A stretch of 64,000 nt of DNA from Orychophragmus violaceus. Its lineage: Eukaryota > Streptophyta > Magnoliopsida > Brassicales > Brassicaceae. Positions 46,915-58,576 of the stretch are shown here, one piece after another (positions within the stretch are counted from its first letter, which is position 1; every line of letters starts with the position of its first letter). Made by a program: the position numbers and the translations under genes. The DNA lies in assembly GCA_030180135.1 (NCBI GenBank), contig CM058232.1, positions 60,347,330 to 60,411,329 of the forward strand, given 5' to 3'. The notes beneath the pieces are model-generated. The model was not told where the DNA came from and searched no databases. It saw only the letters and a program-made list of their open reading frames with translations.

Positions 46915-48572
46915 TGTTACCAGAAAGCATGTCTGCCACACACCTCGTCACCAGAGGAGTGGTCTTAGTAGCTTGAATTAAGGGGACTTCAGTTAGCATC
47001 TCTCTCATTATTTCCTTGAACCTTTCCAACCTAACCTCGTGCTTTGACTTCCTAGAGAAAGGAATCTTTGGTTTGTAAGCTTACATCTCAGCAACATTCG
47101 GCTTCTCTAGGCAGAATGTCTGCTCTCGCCCATAGTGTCAATCAACACTGAAATGAAGTCGATCGACATTAACCCGATTTGAATCGATGTTTGTGTCGAG
47201 GTGGGTCGATTTTGATTTGTTACGAAGATTCGAGGATGGTATCGACCGATCCATATATGTATCGATCGACACAGGGTGAATAACTCGAGAATAACTCGAA
47301 TTTTCCAGCTCTGAAGTCTCTAAGTCAACCCTCTGTTCAGCTTCATCTTCTACCAAAACCGCCCTAACATGTTCCTTCTGAGATTGGGTCATCTTCCCCT
47401 TAATGTTTACCTCAGCTTGTGTCATCCGAATGTCCAGATTATCTACTCTGCTTGTCAAAGTCTCCAACTTCCCACTTAGATCTTGGTACATAGAGTCCAT
47501 TTTTTCATTCAGATCCCCTGTCATCTTATTCTGACCAAGAAGCAGCTGCTCAAGCATGGATTTAATGTCTGTCTGCTAATTAGGTGGAGAATCTTGGTGA
47601 GATGAATAACCATAATCCCTTGATCTCGGTGTATAATCAGAAGTATGTCTCTGCTGATTTACATATCTCTGACCCTGATGACCAGATCCAGCAATGAAAT
47701 TGTCATCCTCTAACTCATCAACTGGTCCATAAGTCTATGTATCTGCAGAAAAATAGACATTCTTCTTCCCAAGTAGAAGACTATGAACATAATCAATCTT
47801 GTTCTTCATCTCTGTCATCTGTGAGCAGTCCACTTTTCCACCAGATTTCTTCCTTTCTAAATCAGCATTCTTAGTGCTATTGCTAGACACCAAGTTTTCT
47901 ATCAGCTCCTTAGCTTGCTCTGGAGATTTTGTGTTGAAGTTCCCATTGCTAGCAGCGTCCATAGCCATTTGATACCACAAATCCACAGCTCTGAAGAAAA
48001 TGCTCAGCAGCTGATCCTCAGAGAAACCATGATGTGGACAGTCTCTCTGGTACATCTTAAAGTGCACCCATGCAGCCTTTAGTGCCTCTGTAGGACCCTG
48101 TTTGAAGTGTAGGATGTCTTTTCTTAGCTGATCAGATCTATCATCGTCATAAAAATGTCTGAGGAACCTCCTCTTAATCGCATCCCAAATAATCAAGGAT
48201 CCTGGTGGTAGCTGTTTCAACTAGTGAGCTGCTTCCCCATTAAGTGGGAATGGGAAGAGCTTGCAGAATAGATAATCAGAAGAGACTCCCTCAGACTTAA
48301 TACTACAAGCCAATTCCTCAAAGGTCTCTATGTGATCCATAGGATGCTCGCTAGAGAGACCATGAAACTGATGCCGCCCAATCAAAGCATAGTACTCTGG
48401 CTTCAGCTCAAATTCAGCTCTGGTAAAAGAAGGTGGTCGAATCGCAGACCGATTGGCATATAACTGATCTGGTATGTTATAGTCAGCAAGTGTCTTCGCG
48501 CGACCAGCCTCCTGTTGTTGTTGTTGTGCCTATTCCGCGCCCACGACAACATCTGGCACTATGGGTTTTCCT
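46915..48572 (-). pseudogene. E1 gag, core and linker
   Basis: Minus strand: the gag core (DAIKRRFLRHFYDDDRSDQL, KGKMTQSQKEHV linker) with stops at about 48221 (TAG where the second copy has TGG), 47735 (TAG for GAG) and 47577 (TAG for GAG). It starts directly at the LTR border without an ATG. The copy at 55126-57415 is far better preserved. Confidence 0.85.
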
Positions 48573-49692
48573 TGATAGGTCAAATCTTAATCCCTATTTC
48601 TAACTACAAGTGCACAGTATCGAACGATGTAGTATCTAGGGTATCGAATCAACAGAGACTCAAGTTCACACGATAGATTATGAGTAGTCAAATTAAGCTA
48701 AGCGAAGCAAATTGTAAAGCAGTAAACAACCAAAGTAAGCGAGTGAAGTAAAGCGAGTGTAAACAATTAGTGAAGGCTTCAGGTTGCGGGAAATTCTCAG
48801 GAAATCAGGATATCAGATAACAAACAATCAGGATTCAACCTATTAGCGTTCTTGACCTAGAGTCACAGAAGTATAACCAACCAGCTCTTGCTGCGATAAT
48901 TATCTATGTCTAACAGCCTAGCAAGCCAACTCTCGTTGCGAATCCTAGAGTTCTAGACATGCATTAATTCCAAGTTCGTTCGTTCACAATTTCTCTAGGC
49001 CAAATCTCTTTGCGAATAGATAAATTTCTCACCTAAATTCTTTCTAGTTAATTAATTAACTGTCATTGCGGAAATCAACCTAATATCAATAATCTAAATG
49101 GCCAGTTCAGATTAAGCGTTAAGAACAATTTAGATGAAGAACTAGATGATGAATCCAAAATAATCAATTATTCTAACATTCCTTGAAATCCCTAATGAGA
49201 ATCCCTAACCTAACAAGAGATCTACTCAAACTTGGCAATCATAACAAAAGACATAATCATAATACATATCATATAAAATCCAAAAGAGTAAGAACGGGGG
49301 TTCGAAATCTCTTCTTTTCCGAGTACAAGACCAGCCCCAAATCTCCTAATCTCTGATAAAGTAGAGCTTAGCCTCAACAATGTCTTAAAAACCCTAATAT
49401 AAAGTTAAAACACGAATTGGACATCTTTGTAATTATGAGAAACTTTTGGGCTAAATTGCAACTCAAAGTCTTCATTAAACCGGCGAAAATCTCATGATCA
49501 CGATCTGTGTTGATCGACACCAATCGCAATCGCATGAATGCTCCAAATAGCTCCAGAATGTGCCATAATATCCAAATATGCTTCAAACTTGCTAAAACCT
49601 GTAAAACACGTAAAAGGACTCGAAAGACTCTATAAAAGACTCGATTATGTACATATATCATGGCTCAAAACACCTAAAACCATGATATATCA
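48573..49692 (-). repeat. 5' LTR of E1
   Basis: 1120 bp; the minus strand starts TGATATATCATGG and ends ACCTATCA. Gag coding sequence follows at once. It matches 57416-58576. Confidence 0.85.
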
Positions 49693-51716
49693 TAAAACAA
49701 AACAAGATCAACCACATAAGACGTCAATTTGAAAATATAGTTAAAATAAAAAAATCAATTAAAGCTAAATTAAAATATATAAAATTATGAAACTTATACA
49801 TAAATACCATTTGAATCTAACTTAAAATCTAAGAGATTTTTTAAATCAATAATAAAGTGCATTTATTTCATATTTAAATAAAACATTAGACTTCTGGTAG
49901 AAATCTACCATAAATGAACTAGTTTCTCAATTTCTCTAGAAAAAAGATTCATGCATATGTATATGAAATAAACATGTCAAACTCATTCAGAAACAAGTAT
50001 TTTAGACATACAAAAAAAAATTACAATCAAATTCATTATACATTATATACGAAAGCCTTTTTAGAAGATAGTGACGTGAAAATGATGTTAACATGACATA
50101 TTTGGAGTAGACTTCTCCGAGACGTCTACATGGTCGATTTCCAACGGAAATCGTCTAAACAAATGTTAAAATTATAAATTCATTTTAAGGTAAAACATAA
50201 CATATAATCTTGTGAAACTTATATATAAATACAAATAATACCTAAACAAATTTTTTTAATTCAAAATCAAACAAATTCATCAGCAAATATGCACTAAACT
50301 GCATTTTCCAAAAAGTAAATAAAATAGTAGACTTCTCCATGAAATCTACCGTAAATAAGTTAGTTTTAAAATTTCACTAGAATTAAGATTTACAAATATT
50401 TACATGGAATAAAGATGTCAAACTCTTTCACAAGCAAATATATTACCTAGGGAAAACATAAAAAAAAAAAATCAAACTCATTATATATTATATAAAACAG
50501 CCTTTTTAATACAGTGTCTGATGTCAGCATGATGTGTTATGAGTAGGCTTCTCCAAGATGTCTACTTGTTTTTGGTAGACTTCGTAAACAAATATACCAA
50601 GGGGATTTGTTCGCGAAGTCGTAGGGGTCTAGTTTTGGAATTAAATCAAGTTGTAGACTACATATAAAAGTCTGTAATTGGTGAAGGGTCTAGTTTTGCA
50701 TTTGACCAAATTTTGACTTTTAAGGAGTAGACTTCGTCGGACTAAGTAGAATCCAAGGCAGTCTAGCTGAGAAGTCTACAACGAAAAGATCTAGTTTTGC
50801 AATTAAAAAATGAAAAAGTAGACTTATATACAAAGTCGACCATGAAAGAGTTCCCTCGAAAATCTACAGGGGTCTAGTTTTGTAGTTTACACAAAATTTT
50901 AAAAACTAATTGTAGTCTTCAGGGAGGATTAACGAAGTCTACCACACTAGTCAATCATCAAACGAGCGGTCAACCTAAAATAACTATAGTAGACTTTGTG
51001 GAAAACTAGACCCTTTTGACTAAGTCAAACTTCACGAAAAATAGTTTGACTAAGTCAAATGCAAAACTAGACCCTAAATTGACATGAGACTACTCCGAGA
51101 AGTCTATTACACTTTTTGTTTTCAAAGAGAATTAGTAGACTTCCAGATACTTGAAAAAAAGTCTACTGACGAAAATTTTAAAAAAGTCAATTGCAAAACT
51201 AGACCACACGTTCACCAGTAGACTTCTGGATTGCTCAGCGAAGTCTACTATAGCGACACAGATCAAAAAATTGAAAGAAAATGACAGGGATGCAATTTTT
51301 ACCTACTTCAACACCCAAAAACTTCAGTTTCAACCACTAACAAATAAAACTGGCCACTGTGGCTGAATTAAACACCGTGAACAGTAGAGTTCGAAGAGAT
51401 CAAAAATTTTAAAACCAAAATCTAGAGTTTTTAAGATGAAAAGAGAGAAAATATAAAGGAATATGAAGTTTGTGAAACAAATAATGAGTTATACAAGGTT
51501 AAATTCGGTCTTGAATAATTTACAGCTTCATAATCGGTTTTTCATGGTGGTTGGAAGAATTAATGACAATGACATTGTGGTAAATAAAATGTACAAGAAT
51601 GGTTACTTAATTCATTAATTCATTTGAAAGAGCCCAAAATTTTGAGTACACTTCTCCAAAAAATCTACTTTGTAAATATATGTTAAATACGAAGTTAATA
51701 TCGGAAATAAACGGCG
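49693..51716. repeat. Hairpin-rich non-coding segment, copy 1
   Basis: No gene. About ten short inverted pairs of AGTAGACTTC and GAAGTCTACT occur, e.g. 50108-50133, 51134-51175 and 51221-51258. A second word, GGTCTAGTTTTGCA, is on the plus strand on the left (near 50627, 50684, 50788, 50872) and mostly inverted on the right (near 51004, 51062, 51191). The class of this repeat is unknown to me. Confidence 0.7.
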
Positions 51717-52092
51717 AAAAAAAAGACCCAAATATGTGGTCTACTTTTGCATTTGACCAAGATTTAGGGCCTATTATGCTAACAGCCCTAAATTAAAATC
51801 AGGTATTTTTTAAGAGTTTTTCACTTTGCTAAACTTGATGAATTTCTCCACATGGTTTTTGTTCAAACCTAATTAGGTCAAATTATATTCCATAATATGA
51901 CGGCGCATCACACACGCAAAAAATGACTAACGCATCACAGGCGGTTGTTTTCACAAAATTCAAATTTTTTGGTCCCCACCATCCCCCAGTTTTTTTTTTT
52001 TTTTTTTGACGTCCATCCACCCAGTTTTTTATTCTATTTCTTTAACAACAAAAATTTAAAAGGCCAAAAATTGAAACGAAATTGCAGGAAAA
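51717..52092. other. DNA upstream of the CAP-G2 fragment; no gene
   Basis: Non-coding, with a 19-T run near 51990. CGGCGCATCACA at 51901 also appears at 60421, exactly where copy 2 of the duplication ends. Confidence 0.5.
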
Positions 52093-55000
52093 ATGGAGAA
52101 GAGACTTGGGTTATCTCTCAAGACATCCGCCGAGGAATTCCTCTCATCCGCCGTCAAATTAACCCTAAATTTCCTCTAAACCAACGCTGAAAACCATCAC
52201 CAACGCCGTGAAACCCTTGTAGGATCTCTCATCTTCTCTCCCATTCGCTCTTCTCCACTCCATACTCAACCACACAGAATCTTTCCAGAAACTCGCCGAA
52301 GAGGTGGATAAGCAATATCTTCCCTCTCCCTATAATTCTCCCCCATCGAAGCGCCAACGTGGATCCGGATCCTTGCTCGACTCTGATTTGGATCAGCGAA
52401 GGCAACAGATCCTTACTTCTCTCCAGGTCCTCTCTCATGTACTTCATGTATGCCTTTTATCTCCCAAAAAAGCGTTTTCTACCTCTGATTTACTCCCCGC
52501 TGCTCAAGCTTTGCATAATAATCTTATACTGTTCGAGTCGGATCCGGTTCTATGCCTTGAGTTTGCCAGAATTTGTGAGTCCTGGTGGAAGGAAGGTCTT
52601 GTGGAAAGAGAAACTTTGATTTCTCAGTCTTTACCGTTTCTGTTGTCGAGGTCATTGACATTGAAGAAGAAAGTAGATGTGCATTGAGTCTATATGCTGA
52701 GGGAAGCATTCACAATGTTTGATTTCAAGGACGAGAGCATTGAAGATCTGAGGTTGCTGCTGATGCGGTGTGTTGTTTCGCCTTTGTATGTGAAGACAGA
52801 AGATGGTCAGAGATTTGTCTCTTTTGCATTTGGGCTTAGCCGACAGTTGATGAAGTCTGGTCTTGTTGTTGTTAAAGCTCAGATCCCTTTTGGAAGAAAA
52901 TCGGTGCTTGAAGTGTTTGGTGGGATTCTCTTTAGAGCCTGGAAAGAAGTTGATGAAGATTTGAAAGGTGAGATTGAAGATGGGTTTTTGCAGGGGATAA
53001 TTGATAGTGCTATTCACGCCGGTTCTTGTGCCTTTGCTGCCTCTCTAAGAAGGGTTTTGGAAGGGTTTATTAGCCAGCGGACAACTCAAGGCGTTGAGAA
53101 GTTCCTCTTTGGCCTGGCTGAGCCCATGATATTTCGCTCATTGCAGGTTTATTTCTTATCTTTTCAATGGAGAAACATAGCCATTACCGAGATCTTACCT
53201 AGCCATCTTTAGTCGACAATTTTTGAATATTCGTTATAATCTTTCAGGTATCAAATTCAAATGTCTGTTTAAATGCTTTACATTTACTTATGGATCGTTT
53301 CCCAATGGAAGATCCCGATGCAACAAAAGAAGAAAAAGATAAGTTGCTTGACAAACAGTTCTACTTGTTAGGAAACATAATGAGTGATGAATGCCCAGAT
53401 GTAAGGTCAGTTGCTGTGGAAGGTCTCTGTCGAGTATAACATATCTCCTCGCGAACCTGCAATCGCATGGTATGCTTAAAGTTCTTCTGCCAAGACTGGG
53501 GCATTTGATGCTTGATAATGTTACTTCAGTACGGGTTGCCATGGTAGATCTGCTCCTCCTCTTAAGAGATGTTCGGACTTTTTAGTTTAACACGGTAGGA
53601 TGAGTCTTTCTGTTTCTGTTTTAAGATGTGCAGGATCCTTTTGTCACTTTGTTGAATCACTGGTTAAATAATTGCTTATTATATGCAGGTAGTGAGCTTG
53701 GATGTGTTATTATATGTGCTTGAAACTGATCAAACTCATGTTGCTAAGGGAATCGCGCGACTTCTAATGCCATCATATTTTCCATCAAAAAAGAGAGCTG
53801 ACGAGGTGTGCACGCGATGTAGGACACTCATAAACCGAACCCAATGGTTGGTGTAAGGTTTTGCCAATTTTTAGTATCTTTAGGAGAAACTATTCAATCC
53901 GCACTGCAACTAGTTGGATTCTTCTTGAATTCAATGTTGTCCGGTGATAGGTTAGAGGAAAACAGGATTGAAGGCTTGCTTCTTTCTGCGTATCATCTCT
54001 GTAAAGATCTCGTTGTGGATTCTGGGTGTATGGCCTCCCTTAAAGAGATGTTACCCGGAGCAAAATTGAAAAGCTTGCTAGCTTTTGCACCCACTGCACA
54101 GGCTCACTCAGCTATCTTTGATATAATTGCAATGGTCTCCCCTGATATCGTCTCTAACGTCCTAGAACATTGCATGACTTTAGTTGTTAATTGTGGTGGT
54201 TTTCCTGGGGATGCAGGACGACAGATCGAGATGAGGTCTGTACACAAATTACAGTTGTCTTTTAATGCCTTCTCTCATCTCATTGGAACTTTTATCAGTA
54301 TCCTGCAGAAGACTGCGTACCGTTGCCACATCAATTTTGGCAATGAAGTAGAAAGAAAGAATGTGTACTCAAGGACGAGGAAGAAATCTAAGTCCTCTGG
54401 AGAATCTTCCGCAAAGTGGAAACATGTTTGCGTAAAAAATGCAATCAGCTTCGAGGAAGATTATTCAGTAGCCATAGGAATAGCATGGCAGATAAAGGAT
54501 GTACTCATTATTGAAGATGCTCGTAAAGCTTTACTCGAGACTGATATTGAGGAGTTATTCCTTGCCCTAAAAGTCGTCTCCCAAACTAGCATTCTGCAGT
54601 CCTCTTGTTGTGAATACATGGACGTGTACCCTGTATTGGCATATACTTCTCTTGCTTTGTACATGACTCTTCAGAATCTTAATACGGATGCTAAGAAGAA
54701 TGAAACGAGAATGGCAAGGACCTTTCACTTTCCCGCTTCGCTCCTTGCTCTTCATACAATCAGATTACTAATTATCAGGTTTTATGTTTTTGCAGGATAT
54801 TCTGGACCAAACAATGGATCACATTCTAGGCTGCACAAATAAACTATTTGAGCCAGGTGACAATTGAACGTTAGGCACCAAATATCTAGAGGCGAACTGT
54901 AACACAAAACCGAAAAGAAGAATTTCAAATGTCGGTGATGATGGTCAGTGGAAACGTTGAGTTCATTTGACATGTTACCCAACATAGTGAATTCTTCTCA

Positions 55001-55125
55001 CGTAGTTGTGCTTGTTGTTAGTAAGTGTCTCAATGAAGAATACAAGTTTTCTAACATCTTTTTCATGCTTCCTGCAGCTTCTGAGGGATCAAAGGAAGGT
55101 GGTGGTCTGAACAAGGTCAAGGTGT
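52093..55125 (+). pseudogene. CAPG2: Condensin II subunit CAP-G2, truncated and decayed
   Basis: ATG at 52093 opens with MEKRLGLSLKTSAEEFLSSA, as in crucifer CAP-G2, a HEAT-repeat subunit of condensin II in chromosome organisation. Readable blocks: LFRAWKEVDEDLKGEIEDGF, SNVCLNALHLLMDRFPMED and HVAKGIARLLMPSYFPSKK. Introns fit 53147-53247, 53595-53688, 54714-54795 (GC-AG) and 54858-55077. Lesions: a frameshift near 52160, TAG near 52222, TGA at 52685, a deletion with frameshift near 53440, TAG near 53583 and a 1-bp frameshift near 53842. Exon 5 (ASEGSKEGGGLNKVK) ends at the duplication border, so the C-terminal part is missing. Clearly non-functional. Confidence 0.85.
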
Positions 55126-57415
55126 GATGTGGTCTAGGTGTGATGTTTGGAGCTTTTGCTTAAGAGCAGTTGTAGGCTTTGAAGATGTTAGAGCAGGTTC
55201 AGCATGAACCGCCATCTTCTGCTCTCCAATCTGAATCTCTGGTTCTATCTCAATGCTGAAGCTCTGTCCATCAATGGTGGATCTCTGCAACATATCCATC
55301 TTGAACTGCAAAGGCTTATCTCCCAGGTGGAGATCAGTCAGACCATGTCTCACATCAATCAAAGCTCCAACAGTAGCTAAGAAGGATCTACCAAGCAGCA
55401 GAGGATCATCAGGCTCAATCTCATACTTCAGCACCACAAAGTCTGTTGCAATCAAGTAATTTCCAACTCTGAGAGGAATGTCCTCAAGAACTCCTTCTGG
55501 AATCTTCTTTGATCGATCAGCTAGGACAAGAGAGATCCTAGTGGGCTGGAAATTCATCAGTCCCAATCTCACAGCCACAGAGTATGGCATGAGATTCACG
55601 CATGATCCAAGATCACACAATGACCTCTTGGACATGTCTCTGTAGATAGAACAATCTAACACAAAACTCCCTGGATCTTTTAGTTTCTCAGGAATTCTGC
55701 CATGAATCACAGCATTGCACACTTCAGAGATCATCAAGACACCTTTTTCATCAGTCATGTTACCATAAAGAATGTCTGCCACACACCTCGTCACCAGAGG
55801 AGTGGTCTTAGTAGCTTCAATTAAGGGGACTTCAGTTAGCATCTCTCTCATTATTTCCTTGCACTTTTCCAACCTAACCTCGTTATTTGACTTCCTAGGG
55901 AAAGGAATCTTCGGTTTGTAAGCTTTCTTCTCAGCAACATTCGGCTTCTCTAGGCAGACTGTCTGCTCTCGCCCATAGTGTCGATCGACACTAAAGTGAT
56001 GTTGATCGACATTAACCCGATTTGAATCAATGTTTGTGTCGAGGTGGGTCAATTTTGGTTCGTTACGAAGATTCGAGGATGATGTCGACCGATATGTATA
56101 TGTATCGATCGACACAGGGTGAATAGCTCGAGAATCACTCGAATTTTCCAGCTCTGAAGTCTTTAAGTCAACCCTCTGTTCAGCTTCATCGTCTACCAAA
56201 ACCGCCCTAACATGTTCCTTCTGAGATTGGGTCATCTTCCCCTTAATGTTTGCCTCAGCTTGTGTCATCCTATTGTCAAGATTATCTACTCTGCTTGTCA
56301 AAGTCTCCAACTTCCCACTTAGATCTTGGTACATAGAGTCCATTTTTCCATTCAGATCCTCTGTCATCTTATTCTGACCAAGAATCAGCTGCTCAAGCAT
56401 GGATTTAATATATGTCTGCTCATTAGGTGGAGAAGCTTGGTGAGATGAATAACCATAATCCCTTGACCTCGGTGTGTAATCAGAAGTTTGTCTTTGCTGA
56501 TTTCCATATCTCTGACCCTGATAACCAGCTCCAACAATGAAATTGACATCCTCTAACTCATCAACTGGTCCATAAATCTCTGTATCTGCAGCAAAATGGA
56601 CATTCTTCTTCCGAAGTAGAAGACTATGAACAGAATCAATCTTGTTCTCAATCTCTGTCATCTGTGAGCTGTCCACTTTTCCAGCAGATTTCTTCCTTTC
56701 TAAATCAGCATTCTTAGTGCTATTGCTAGACACCAAGTTTTCTATCAGCTCCTTAGCTTGCTCTGGAGATTTTGTGTAGAAGTTCCCATTGCTAGCAGCG
56801 TCTATAGCCATATGATACCACAAATGCACACCTCTGAAGAAAATGCTCAGCAGCTGAACCTCAGAGAAACTATGATGTGGACAGTCTCTCTGGTACATCT
56901 TAAAGCGCACCCAGGCAGCCTTTAGTGCCTCTGTAGGACCCTATTTGAAGCGTAGGATGTCTTCGCTTAGCTGATCAGATCTAGCATCGTCATAAAAATG
57001 TCTGAGGAACCTCCTCTTAATCGCATCCCAAGTAATCAAGGATCCTGGTGGTAGTTGTTTCAACCAGTGAGATGCTTCCCCATTAAGAGAGAATGGGAAG
57101 AGATTGCAGAACAGATAATCAGAAGAGACTCCCTCATACTTAATACTACTAGCCAATTCCTCAAAGGTCTCTATGTGATCCATAGGATGCTCGCTAGAGA
57201 GACCATGAAACTGATGCTGCCCAATCAAAGCATAGTACTCTGGCTTCAGCTCAAATTCAGCTATTGTAAACGAAGGTGGTCGAATCGCAGACCGATTGGC
57301 ATAGAACTGATCTGGTCTGTTATAGTCAGCAAGTGTCTTCGCGCGACCAGCCTCCTGTTGTTGTTGTTGTGCCTGTTCCGCACCCACGGCAACATCTGGC
57401 ACGATGGGTTTTCCT
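55126..57415 (-). pseudogene. Athila-type gag-protease, duplication copy 2
   Basis: The best-preserved gag-protease here. Bases 57415-56941 give TLADYNRPDQFYANRSAIR and HFYDDARSDQL. One TAG near 56942 replaces the CAG of copy 1. Then 56910-55126 is open: KNVHFAADTEIYGP, a coiled-coil linker, VSIDTYTYRS and VDRHYGRE (paired boxes), and the retropepsin with SLCDLGSCVNLMPYS (near 55610) and LLLGRSFLATVG. There is no ATG at the 5' end: coding sequence abuts the LTR. The 3' end is lost at the CAP-G2 junction. Confidence 0.88.
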
Positions 57416-58576
57416 TGATAGTTCAAATCTTAATCCCTATTTCTAACTCCAAGTGCACAGTATCGAACAATGTAGTATCTAGGGTATCGAATCCACAGAG
57501 ACTCAAGTTTCACACGATAGATTATGAGTAGTCGGATTAAGCTAAGTGAAACATATTGTAAAGCAGTAAAAAAGAAGCAAAGTAAGCGAGTGAAGTAAAG
57601 CGAGTGTAAACAATTAGCGAAGGCGTCAGGTTTCGGGAAATTCTCAGGAAATCGGGATATCAGATAACAAACAATCATGATTTAATCTATTAGAATTTTT
57701 GAACTAGAATTACAAAATTATAACTAACCAGCTCTCGCTGCGATAATTATCTATGTCTAACAAACTAGCAAGCCAACTCTCGTTGCGAATCCTAGAGTTC
57801 TAGACATGCATTAATTCTAAGTTCGTTCATTCACAATTTCTCTAGACCAAATCTCTTTGCGAATAGATAAATTTCTCACCTAAATTCTTTCTAGTTAATT
57901 AACCAACTGTCGTTGCGTAAATCAACCTAATATCAATAATCTAAATGGCCAGTTCAGATTAAGCGTTAAGAATAATTTAGATGAAGAACTAGATGATGAA
58001 TACAAATTAATCAATTGTTCTAACATTCCTTGAAATCATCCCTAACCAAACAAGAGATCTACTCAGACATGGCAATCATCACAAAAGACATAATCAGAAT
58101 AGATATCATATAAAATCCAAAAGAGTAAGAACAGGGGTTCGAAATCTCTCTCTTCCGAGTACAAGACCAGCCCCAAATCTCCCAGTCTCTGATAAAGTAA
58201 AGCTTAGCCTCAACAATGGCTTAAGAACCATAATATAAAGTTAAAACAAGAATTGGACATCTTCGTAATTATGAGAAACTTTTGGGCTAAATTGCAAATC
58301 CTCAAAGTCTTCATTAAACCGGCGAAAATCTCATGATCACGAACTCTGTCGACCGACACCAAAGGTGTGTCGATCAACACCAACCTCAGACGATCATACT
58401 AACTCCTTACAATCGTATGAATGCTCCAAATAGCTCCAGAATGCGCCATAATATCCAAATATGCTCCAAACGTGCTAAAACCTATAAAACACCTAAAAGG
58501 ACTCGAAAGACTCTATAAAAGACTCGATTATGTACATATATCATGGCTCAAAACACCTAAAAACCATGATATATCA
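57416..58576 (-). repeat. Athila-type LTR, copy 2
   Basis: 1161 bp, homologous to 48573-49692, with the same direct LTR-gag junction lacking a PBS. It contains a box pair at 58349-58377. Confidence 0.85.

Larger units (their letters stand above)
38220..49692 (-). mobile_element. Element E1: non-autonomous Athila-type retrotransposon, outermost host of the nest
   Basis: Minus-strand order: LTR 48573-49692, gag and protease 48572-46915 and 41301-40547 (split by E2), a non-coding stretch, then ORF1 39672-38220, cut by the D LTR. RT and integrase are absent: only about 870 bases separate protease and ORF1. The LTR joins gag directly without PBS or leader, as in the copy at 55126-58576. The 3' LTR is outside the window. 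Confidence 0.75.
46915..51716. repeat. Direct duplication, copy 1 (gag, LTR, hairpin-rich segment)
   Basis: With 40665-41301 this copy is collinear with 55126-60425. The match includes DNA beyond the LTR (49693-51716 against 58577-60425), so it is a segmental duplication and not two retrotransposition events. Copy 1 carries the E2 insertion; copy 2 has the empty site. Confidence 0.85.
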
